From the NCBI GenBank assembly GCA_900548125.1, contig URJN01000139.1, positions 1 to 5,957 on the forward strand: 5,957 nt of DNA, written 5' to 3'. Both the position numbers and the translations under genes were made by a program. Below the pieces are notes generated by a model. The model had not been told where the DNA came from and ran no database searches. It saw only the letters and a list, made by a program, of their open reading frames with translations. This document shows, piece by piece, positions 1 through 5,112 of this stretch (position 1 is its first letter; each line of letters begins with the position of its first letter). The stretch is from an uncultured Eubacteriales bacterium (lineage in GTDB: Bacteria > Bacillota > Clostridia > Christensenellales > Aristaeellaceae).

Positions 1-68
1 CCGTGCGCGGCCTGATCAGCTCGCTCGGCGCGCTGTGCCGCGCACAGGCGGAGAAGGACGCGCCCTGA
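1..68 (+). CDS. C-terminal end of an unrecognised upstream gene (partial)
   Basis: One frame is open from the window edge (first full codon at 3) to a TGA at 66-68. It encodes about 21 residues ending in the sequence AQAEKDAP. The codons are GC-rich like those of the neighbouring genes, and the stop lies 46 bp before the next promoter, which fits the end of a real gene. The fragment is too short to assign to a family. Another frame is also open here and continues into the following gene, but that frame is better explained by chance, because a strong promoter sits inside it. Confidence is moderate that a gene ends here; nothing can be said of its function. Confidence 0.45.
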   Translation, partial: VRGLISSLGALCRAQAEKDAP

Positions 69-77
69 GGGCGAACA

Positions 78-109
78 TTTGCGCGAAACGGACGGATTTC
101 ACGCGCAAA
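78..109. repeat. 8-bp inverted repeat downstream of the partial gene
   Basis: TTTGCGCG (78-85) and CGCGCAAA (102-109) are perfect reverse complements around a 16-nt loop. A further AAA/TTT pairing (86-88 with 97-99) is possible inside the loop. It lies 10 bp after the upstream stop codon, so it may form the 3' end hairpin of that transcript. Neither side carries a U-tract, so it does not meet the usual criteria for an intrinsic terminator. It may also be a protein-binding site. The role is unresolved. Confidence 0.4.
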
Positions 110-113
110 AGAC

Positions 114-142
114 TTGAATCATTCATAAATTCCGCTTATAAT
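114..142 (+). promoter_or_regulatory. Sigma-A-type promoter of the G3E GTPase operon
   Basis: A -35 element TTGAAT (114-119) and a perfect -10 element TATAAT (137-142) are separated by exactly 17 nt. The predicted transcription start near 149 leaves a leader of about 36 nt before the ATG at 185. The stretch is markedly AT-rich compared with the flanking coding DNA. This is a direct match to the vegetative sigma factor consensus, and it supports the ATG at 185 over the in-frame start further upstream. Confidence 0.8.
115..125. promoter_or_regulatory. Candidate operator: palindrome over the -35 element
   Basis: TGAATCATTCA is a perfect 5-1-5 palindrome centred on position 120 and covers most of the -35 hexamer. 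Its layout (TGA, AAT, single central base, ATT, TCA) resembles the core of Fur-family operators (Fur, Zur, PerR). Metal control would suit the GTPase operon downstream, since COG0523 genes are often under Zur in other bacteria. The palindrome is short and does not extend to the usual 7-1-7 form, so assignment to a particular regulator is inference only. Confidence 0.35.
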
Positions 143-184
143 ACAGGTTTGGAAATCAATACTAAAGAAGGAAGCGTATTTCTT

Positions 185-1408
185 ATGACGAAAATTGATA
201 TTTTTTCCGGCTTTCTGGGCGCCGGCAAGACCACGCTCATCAAGAAGCTGCTTAAAGAGGCGCTTTCCGGCGAGAAAGTCGTCCTGATTGAAAATGAATT
301 CGGTGAAATCGGCATCGACGGCGGCTTCATGAAGGAAGCCGGCATGCAGGTGACTGAAATGAACTCCGGCTGCATCTGCTGCTCGCTGGTCGGCGATTTC
401 GGCAAGGCACTCCGTCAGGTCATCGACCAGTACCATCCGGACCGCATCCTCATCGAGCCGAGCGGAGTCGGCAAGCTCTCCGACGTCATCCGTGCGGTCG
501 AGGGCGTGGAGAAGGATATTCCGGAAGCCTGCATGGGCAGCTTCGTGACCGTCGCGGACGCGGGCAAGTGCCGCATGTATGTCAAGAACTTCGGCGAGTT
601 CTTCCTCAACCAGATTGAATACGCCGGCACGATTCTGCTCTCCCGCACGCAGGGCATGAGCCAGGAAAAGCTGGAGGCGGTCGTTGCGCTCCTGCGTGAG
701 CATAACGCGAAGGCGCGTATCATCACCACGCCGTGGGACGAAATCAGCGGCGAGACCATCCTCTCCGCGATGCAGGACGACCATAACCTTGCGCAGGATA
801 TGCTGGCGGTTGTCATGGCTGAGCATGGCGACGAGGACGAGGATGAGGACGAGTGCTGCCACCATCACCATCATCATGACCACGATGATCATGACGAAGA
901 TGAGGACGAGCATGAGCATCACCATCATCATGACCACGATGATCATGACGAAGATGAAGATGAGCATGAGCATCACCATCATCATGACCACGATGATCAT
1001 GACGAGGATGAGGATGAGCACGAGTATCATCATGACCATGACGAGCATGATGAGCATGAGCATCATCATCACTATGATGAGAACGGCGTTTGCAGCTGCG
1101 GTCATCATCACCATCATCACGGACACGACGCCGACGAGGTGTTTACCTCTTGGGGCGTTGAAACGGTGCGACTGTTTGGCGAGAACGAGCTGTCCGTCAT
1201 GCTGGCGAAGCTGGATGACGGCGAGTACGGCATGGTTCTGCGCGCGAAGGGCATCGTTCCCTGCGCGGACGGCGGCTGGCTCCACTTTGACTACACCCCG
1301 GGCGAGCAGAATATCCGCAAGGGTCCGGCGGACTACACCGGCCGTCTGTGCGTAATCGGCAGCAAGCTGGCGGATGAGAAGCTGGCGCAGCTGTTCGGCG
1401 TCGCCTGA
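185..1408 (+). CDS. G3E-family (COG0523/CobW-like) GTPase with long His/Asp/Glu-rich metal-binding insert
   Basis: This 407-residue cytoplasmic protein belongs to the SIMIBI G3E GTPases, many of which act as metal chaperones or insertases (zinc, cobalt, iron). Visible motifs are Walker A GFLGAGKT (residues 9-16), the metal-binding CxCC signature CICC (63-66), the Walker B-like ILIEPSG (88-94) and VADA (123-126). At the base-recognition (G4) position it has SRTQ (153-156) instead of the usual S/N-K-x-D. Residues about 214-318 are a highly charged stretch of His, Asp and Glu, with CC at 224-225 and CSCG at 303-306. It sits between the GTPase domain and a CobW C-terminal domain (about 319-407). 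The insert is unusually long for the family. The ATG at 185 is chosen because the P-loop follows directly as in relatives, AAGAAGGA lies 12 nt upstream, and the operon promoter lies just before it. It is followed after 13 nt by a second G3E protein. Family assignment is secure; the metal and client protein are unknown, with zinc a guess. Confidence 0.93.
   Translation: MTKIDIFSGFLGAGKTTLIKKLLKEALSGEKVVLIENEFGEIGIDGGFMKEAGMQVTEMNSGCICCSLVGDFGKALRQVIDQYHPDRILIEPSGVGKLSDVIRAVEGVEKDIPEACMGSFVTVADAGKCRMYVKNFGEFFLNQIEYAGTILLSRTQGMSQEKLEAVVALLREHNAKARIITTPWDEISGETILSAMQDDHNLAQDMLAVVMAEHGDEDEDEDECCHHHHHHDHDDHDEDEDEHEHHHHHDHDDHDEDEDEHEHHHHHDHDDHDEDEDEHEYHHDHDEHDEHEHHHHYDENGVCSCGHHHHHHGHDADEVFTSWGVETVRLFGENELSVMLAKLDDGEYGMVLRAKGIVPCADGGWLHFDYTPGEQNIRKGPADYTGRLCVIGSKLADEKLAQLFGVA
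863..1024 (+). repeat. Three tandem 54-bp in-frame repeats encoding a His/Asp/Glu block
   Basis: Three adjacent units (863-916, 917-970 and 971-1024) each encode the same 18 residues: HHHHHDHDDHD followed by EDEDEHE. Adjacent units differ at only two or three bases, and all differences are synonymous third-position changes. A degenerate continuation of the same His/Asp/Glu pattern follows to about 1075. The near identity suggests recent duplication by slippage or recombination, with the 18-residue unit preserved. Copy number may vary between strains. Confidence 0.9.
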
Positions 1409-1421
1409 TCGGAGGAACAAG

Positions 1422-2366
1422 ATGGCAATTCCGGTTTACATGTTTGCCGGTTTCCTTGAAAGCGGCAAGACCTCTTTTATCGCCAGCGTATTGCAGGATC
1501 CGGGCTTCACGCGCGATGAGAATACGCTCATCATTCAGTGTGAGGAAGGCGAAACGGAATACGAACCCGATATGCTCAAAAGGACGCACAGCGTCGTGGA
1601 GTGCATCGAGGACGAGGACGAATATAACGAAGAAACCCTGCGGGCGTTCGTCCGCAAGCATCATCCCGACCGTGTGATTATCGAGATGAACGGCATGTGG
1701 GATTTGGATGCGGCGATTGGACGCACGCCCAAGGTGCTGGAAATTTACCAGATTATCACGACGGTGAACGCGGAAACGTTTGACCTCTATGCCAAAAACA
1801 TGGGTCAGCGCATGCTTCAGCATATCACCGATGCGGACATGGTCGTCTTCAACCGCGCAACGGAGGAAACGCGTCAGCTTATCCGCGACCGCAATGTGCG
1901 CAGCATGAACCCGCAGGCGTCGCTCTATTTTGAAAACGACGACGGAACCAGCGAGGATTACGGCGCGGGCATGCCGCCGCCCTATGATATGGATGCGCCC
2001 GTGATTGAAATCGAGGATCGTCATTTCGGCATTTTCTACCTCGATGCGTCCGAAAATCCGGAGGATTACGACGGAAAGACGGTTCGCTTCAAGGGCTACA
2101 TCTACCGCGGCCGCAATATCGGCAAGGACGAGTACGTGCCGGGACGCATGGGCATGGTCTGCTGTGCAGAGGACGTGCGCTTCATCGGCTTTATCGCCAA
2201 GGCGAACGGTCAGCCGATTCCCCAGCCCAAGACGTGGCAGATGATCACCGCTGAGGTCAGGGCGGAGGAGCGCAAACAGTACAAGGGTGTCGGACCCGTG
2301 CTGTATGTGACCAAGGTTGAGCCGGCTCAGCCGCCGGAAGAGGAAGTTGTCACCTTCAACCAGTAA
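1422..2366 (+). CDS. G3E-family P-loop GTPase fused to a TIGR03943/DUF1980 (YcgQ-like) C-terminal domain
   Basis: This 314-residue soluble protein starts with a COG0523-like domain. Walker A is GFLESGKT (residues 10-17), the Walker B-like stretch is VIIEMNG (85-91), and NRAT (144-147) is at the base-recognition position. Where relatives have CxCC it has a lone Cys61 followed by acidic residues (IEDEDE), so the canonical metal site is missing. Residues about 195-305 differ from the usual CobW C-terminal domain. The pattern PEDYDGKTVRFKGYIYRG, then GRMGMVCCAED (241-251), matches my recollection of the C-terminal, probably OB-fold-like, domain of TIGR03943/DUF1980 proteins such as B. subtilis YcgQ. 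Those are encoded beside a YcgR-type permease. The start is set by GGAGGA at 1411-1416, 5 nt before the ATG. The 13-nt gap from the preceding GTPase implies one operon and a shared role in metal homeostasis. The GTPase call is firm; the fusion call is likely but unverified; the function is not known. Confidence 0.82.
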   Translation: MAIPVYMFAGFLESGKTSFIASVLQDPGFTRDENTLIIQCEEGETEYEPDMLKRTHSVVECIEDEDEYNEETLRAFVRKHHPDRVIIEMNGMWDLDAAIGRTPKVLEIYQIITTVNAETFDLYAKNMGQRMLQHITDADMVVFNRATEETRQLIRDRNVRSMNPQASLYFENDDGTSEDYGAGMPPPYDMDAPVIEIEDRHFGIFYLDASENPEDYDGKTVRFKGYIYRGRNIGKDEYVPGRMGMVCCAEDVRFIGFIAKANGQPIPQPKTWQMITAEVRAEERKQYKGVGPVLYVTKVEPAQPPEEEVVTFNQ

Positions 2367-2372
2367 GCGGGC

Positions 2373-2399
2373 GGAAGGATAAATTTGCTCTTTCCTTTT
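2373..2399 (+). terminator. Possible weak intrinsic terminator of the GTPase operon
   Basis: Starting 7 nt after the stop codon, GGAAGGA (2373-2379) can pair with TCTTTCC (2389-2395) over 7 bp including one G-U, with a 9-nt loop. It is followed by TTTT (2396-2399). The stem is short and the U-tract brief, so termination would be weak. Without it, transcription of the GTPase operon could run into the riboswitch region. Confidence 0.35.
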
Positions 2400-2410
2400 C
2401 AGCATGTTTA

Positions 2411-2419
2411 TGCTATAAT
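2411..2419 (+). promoter_or_regulatory. Extended -10 promoter for the riboswitch-ecf operon
   Basis: TATAAT (2414-2419) is a perfect -10 box directly preceded by TGC (2411-2413), the TGn extension that compensates for a weak -35 element. The best-spaced -35 candidate, TTTCCT at 2391-2396, is poor. Transcription would start near 2426, almost exactly at the first base pair of the FMN aptamer, which strongly supports the promoter. A small dyad, AGCAT (2401-2405) and ATGCT (2410-2414), overlaps it; its meaning is unclear. Confidence 0.75.
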
Positions 2420-2426
2420 CAGTGAG

Positions 2427-2533
2427 TCTTCAGGGCGGGGTGAGATTCCCGACCGGCGGTATAGTCCGCGACGGGTCAAGTGACCCTCGATTCGGCGAAA
2501 TTCCGAAACCGACAGTATAGTCTGGATGGAAGA
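2427..2533 (+). promoter_or_regulatory. FMN riboswitch aptamer (RFN element)
   Basis: This leader RNA domain binds flavin mononucleotide and lowers expression of downstream genes when FMN is plentiful. The conserved RFN blocks are easy to read: AGGGCGGGGTGAGATTCCC, GACCGGCGGTATAGTCCGCGA, then GAAATTCCGAAACCGACAG, TATAGTCTGGATGG and AAGA. The closing helix P1 pairs TCTTC (2427-2431) with GAAGA (2529-2533). The variable arm is a short hairpin, GGGTC (2473-2477) with GACCC (2482-2486). A terminator follows 26 nt later, so control is probably by premature transcription termination. The genes downstream are ecfA1-ecfA2-ecfT-truA, not riboflavin synthesis genes or ribU, which is an uncommon target. 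Confidence 0.96.
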
Positions 2534-2559
2534 GGACGGCATCTATTTGCTATGCTTTT

Positions 2560-2600
2560 ACAGCGCCCCAAAGACGGAAGTTTTTGGGGTGCTGTTTTTT
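2560..2600 (+). terminator. Intrinsic terminator, expression platform of the FMN riboswitch
   Basis: CAGCGCCCCAAA (2561-2572) pairs with TTTGGGGTGCTG (2583-2594) over 12 bp with one G-U pair, and A2560-T2595 can add another pair. The loop is 10 nt and a run of six T follows (2595-2600). This is a textbook Rho-independent terminator placed between the aptamer and the ecfA1 ribosome-binding site (2607-2612). With FMN bound it should form and stop transcription. A possible antiterminating contact is GGGGTG of the aptamer (2437-2442) with CGCCCC of the terminator 5' arm (2564-2569). Confidence 0.92.
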
Positions 2601-2619
2601 GTACACGGAGGAATGGTCA

Positions 2620-3471
2620 GTGTCAAATCTGAATGATAACCGCATTATCACCAGCGAGCTTTGCTATGCCTATCCGGAAGCGGAGAAAAACGCGGTGGAT
2701 CATGTGAACATGCGCGTAAAGAAGGGCGAGTTCCTCGCGATACTCGGTCATAACGGAAGCGGCAAATCGACGCTTGCCAAGCTCTTCAACGCGCTGTATG
2801 TGCCTTCGGAGGGCACGGTGTGGGTCGTCGGCATGGATACGCGTGACGACGATCTCGTCTTCGATATCCGTCAGCATGCGGGCATGGTTTTCCAGAATCC
2901 GGATAACCAGATTGTCGCGACGGTCGTTGAAGAAGACGTCGCGTTCGGGCTGGAGAACAACGGCGTGCCGCCCAAGGAGATTCGCGTGCGCATCGACGAA
3001 GCACTTGCCGCGGTTCAAATGAGCCAGTTCGCCAAGAAAGCACCGCACATGCTCTCCGGCGGACAGAAGCAGCGCGTCGCCATCGCGGGCGTGCTGGCGA
3101 TGAAGCCGGATGTCATCATTCTGGATGAATCGACCGCTATGCTTGATCCGAGCGGACGGCGCGAGGTCATGAATACGGTTCACAGGCTCAACCGGGAAGA
3201 GGGCATCAGCGTCGTCATCATTACCCATTACATGAGCGAAGCCGCGACCGCCGATTATATGATCGTCATGGACGAGGGCAGGATTGCCATGAGCGGAACG
3301 CCGCGCGAGGTTTTCACCAAGGTGGAGCAGGTTCGCGCACTGGGGCTTGACGTACCGCCGATGACGGATTTGGCGCACATGCTGCGTGCGGACGGCGTGG
3401 ACGTGCGTGCGGATGTGCTGACTGTGGACGAGATGGTGGAGGAAGTATGTCGATTGTCATCGAGCATTTGA
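2620..3471 (+). CDS. ecfA1: ECF transporter ATPase subunit EcfA1
   Basis: This 283-residue ABC ATPase is one of two nucleotide-binding subunits that power energy-coupling factor uptake of vitamins and other micronutrients at the inner face of the membrane. Motifs are Walker A GHNGSGKST (43-51), Q-loop Gln92 in VFQNPDNQ, signature LSGGQ (145-149), Walker B VIILDE with catalytic Glu170, D-loop MLD (174-176) and switch His203. DESTAMLDPSGR is typical of the EcfA1 rather than the EcfA2 subfamily. The GTG at 2620 is chosen because GGAGGA (2607-2612) lies 7 nt upstream; an earlier in-frame TTG at 2584 lies inside the terminator hairpin, and the ATG at 2613 is out of frame. The gene is first in an operon controlled by the FMN riboswitch and overlaps ecfA2 by 25 nt. 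Assignment is firm. Confidence 0.95.
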   Translation: MSNLNDNRIITSELCYAYPEAEKNAVDHVNMRVKKGEFLAILGHNGSGKSTLAKLFNALYVPSEGTVWVVGMDTRDDDLVFDIRQHAGMVFQNPDNQIVATVVEEDVAFGLENNGVPPKEIRVRIDEALAAVQMSQFAKKAPHMLSGGQKQRVAIAGVLAMKPDVIILDESTAMLDPSGRREVMNTVHRLNREEGISVVIITHYMSEAATADYMIVMDEGRIAMSGTPREVFTKVEQVRALGLDVPPMTDLAHMLRADGVDVRADVLTVDEMVEEVCRLSSSI

Positions 3472-4313
3472 ACTATGTATACATGCAGGGCGGCCCGTAC
3501 GAAACGAAGGCGCTGAATGACGTGTCCCTGACGATTAACGACGGCGAGTTCATCGGTCTGATTGGTCATACCGGCAGCGGAAAATCCACCCTTGTGCAGC
3601 ATCTGAACGGGTTAATTATGCCTTCGAGCGGGCGCGTGCTGGTCGATGGGCTGGATTTGGCGGATAAGAATACGGACAGGCGTGCCATTCGCCGCCGCGT
3701 CGGTCTGGTTTTCCAGTATCCGGAGAACCAGCTGTTTGAAGAAACGGTTGCGAAGGATATCGCCTTCGGACCGAAGAATCTGGGGCTGGACGAGGCGGAA
3801 ATCGACCGCCGCGTGCGCACGGCGATGCGCCGCGTTGCGCTGGATTATGATAAGCTCGCCGAGCGTTCGGTGTTTGAGCTTTCCGGCGGACAGATGCGCC
3901 GCGTCGCGATTGCGGGCGTGCTGGCGATGGAGCCGCAGACGCTTGTGCTGGATGAGCCATGCGCAGGACTTGACCCGCGCGGCAGAGAAGAAATTCTGGG
4001 GCTGATCAGCGACCTGCATCGGGAATCCGGCACGACTATCGTCATGGTGAGCCACTCGATGGATGACGTGGCGGCATTGGCTGAACGCGTTATCGTCATG
4101 AATCACGGCAGTGTCGTCATGGATGGAACGCCGCGCGAGGTCTTCGCTAAGGGCGAGGAGCTGCGTGCCATCGGTCTGGATGTGCCGCAGGCGGTTGAGC
4201 TGGCGCAGAAGCTCCGCGAAAAGGGATTCGACATTCCGGAAGGCATTTACCAGATGGATGAAGTCCGCGCGGCGGTTGAAGCCGCCATCGGAAAGGGAGG
4301 CCGCCATGCTTAA
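3447..4313 (+). CDS. ecfA2: ECF transporter ATPase subunit EcfA2
   Basis: This 288-residue ABC ATPase is the partner of EcfA1 in the heterodimeric motor of the ECF transporter. Motifs are Walker A GHTGSGKST (40-48), Q-loop Gln90 in VFQYPENQ, signature LSGGQ (145-149), Walker B TLVLDE with catalytic Glu170, D-loop GLD (174-176) and switch His203. FQYPENQLFEETV and DEPCAGLDPRGR are characteristic of EcfA2. The ATG at 3447 lies inside the end of ecfA1, with GGAGGA at 3438-3443 only 3 nt upstream. The 25-nt overlap points to translational coupling and hence matched production of the two ATPases. All catalytic residues are intact, as in EcfA1, so both sites look active. Confidence 0.95.
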   Translation: MSIVIEHLNYVYMQGGPYETKALNDVSLTINDGEFIGLIGHTGSGKSTLVQHLNGLIMPSSGRVLVDGLDLADKNTDRRAIRRRVGLVFQYPENQLFEETVAKDIAFGPKNLGLDEAEIDRRVRTAMRRVALDYDKLAERSVFELSGGQMRRVAIAGVLAMEPQTLVLDEPCAGLDPRGREEILGLISDLHRESGTTIVMVSHSMDDVAALAERVIVMNHGSVVMDGTPREVFAKGEELRAIGLDVPQAVELAQKLREKGFDIPEGIYQMDEVRAAVEAAIGKGGRHA

Positions 4314-5112
4314 CGATATCACGCTGGGACAGTATTTTCCCGGAGATTCCGCCATTCATCGCATGGACCCGCGCATGAAGCTCATCCTGACGATTCTGTA
4401 TATCGTCGGCGTGTTCTGCGTGGGCAACCTGCCGGGCTATGCCATCGCGCTGCTGTTTTTGTATATCGTGGTGCGCATTTCGGGCATCAAGTTTTCCTAT
4501 CTGCTCAAGGGCATCAAGCCCCTTCGGTTCATCATCATCTTTACATTTGTGCTGAACCTGTTCTTTGTGCAGGGCGAAACGCCGCTGTTTACGCTCGGCT
4601 TTTTCACCCTAACGCGGGAAGCGCTGCATAACGCGGTTTTCTTTGCGCTCAGACTGGTGTTCCTGGTCATGGGCACGTCCGTGCTGACGCTGACGACCAG
4701 TCCGGTGCAGCTGACCGACGGCTTGGAGCGCATCATGCATCCGCTGGAGAAGGTTCATTTTCCGGCGCATGAGCTGGCGATGATGATGACTATCGCGCTG
4801 CGCTTCATCCCGACGCTGCTGGAGGAAACCGATAAGATTCAGAAGGCGCAGATGGCGCGCGGTGCGGATTTTGAGAGCGGCAACCTCATTGCCCGCGCCA
4901 AGGCGATGATTCCGCTGCTTGTGCCGCTGTTTGTCAGCTCTTTCCGCCGCGCCAATGAGCTGGCGATGGCGATGGAAGCCCGCTGCTACCACGGCGGCGA
5001 CCACCGCACGCGCCTGCGCGAGCTGAAGTATACGAAGCTGGATGCGTTCGGCGCGCTGGCGATGGCGGCGTTCCTTGCCGTTATCTTTGCGGAGGGCAGA
5101 CTCCTTGGCTGA
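4306..5112 (+). CDS. ecfT: ECF transporter transmembrane coupling subunit EcfT
   Basis: This 268-residue integral membrane protein links the EcfA1-EcfA2 motor to substrate-binding S components. It begins with the family-typical pattern GQYFPGDSAIHRMDPRMKL. Hydrophobic segments are visible at about 26-57, 74-88, 108-131, 155-171, 200-212 and 246-262. The cytoplasmic coupling helices carry the ATPase-contacting motifs ARG (184-186, in QMARGADFESG) and ARC (225-227, in AMEARCYHGG). The second is a Cys variant of the A-R-G motif. The ATG at 4306 has GGGAGG (4295-4300) 5 nt upstream and overlaps the end of ecfA2 by 8 nt. With the two ATPases this completes the energising module. No S component is encoded in the window, so this is probably a group II (shared module) system served by S components elsewhere. 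Confidence 0.94.
   Translation: MLNDITLGQYFPGDSAIHRMDPRMKLILTILYIVGVFCVGNLPGYAIALLFLYIVVRISGIKFSYLLKGIKPLRFIIIFTFVLNLFFVQGETPLFTLGFFTLTREALHNAVFFALRLVFLVMGTSVLTLTTSPVQLTDGLERIMHPLEKVHFPAHELAMMMTIALRFIPTLLEETDKIQKAQMARGADFESGNLIARAKAMIPLLVPLFVSSFRRANELAMAMEARCYHGGDHRTRLRELKYTKLDAFGALAMAAFLAVIFAEGRLLG

Noticed and set aside
35..184. N-terminal extension of the first GTPase starting at the GTG at 35
   Set aside because: The extension would span the promoter at 114-142 and the stop of the preceding gene, and family members begin just before the P-loop, matching the ATG at 185.
863..1024. Tandem 54-bp repeats as a possible CRISPR array or mobile element
   Set aside because: The units are directly adjacent with no spacers, stay in frame and encode a His/Asp/Glu block inside a conserved protein. 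They are a coding repeat.
119..1420. Long open frame on the minus strand (433 codons) across the first GTPase gene
   Set aside because: It is a shadow of the + strand gene. The GC-rich codons and the CAT/GAT/GAC repeats remove stops on the other strand, giving a meaningless Met/Val/Ile-rich translation with no recognisable domain or ribosome-binding site.
2584..2619. Upstream in-frame TTG start for ecfA1 at 2584
   Set aside because: It lies within the 3' arm of the riboswitch terminator and has no Shine-Dalgarno sequence. The GTG at 2620 has GGAGGA at good distance.
2620..4313. The two ATPases as a cobalt/nickel transporter (CbiO type)
   Set aside because: They are two distinct subunits of EcfA1 and EcfA2 type followed by EcfT and TruA, and no CbiM/CbiN/NikM-like gene is present. 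This fits the shared ECF module better.
4980..4992. Degenerate second coupling motif (ARC instead of ARG) in EcfT as a sign of lost function
   Set aside because: The rest of the motif context is intact and, as I recall, a Cys at this position occurs in other Bacillota EcfT proteins, so it is probably normal variation.
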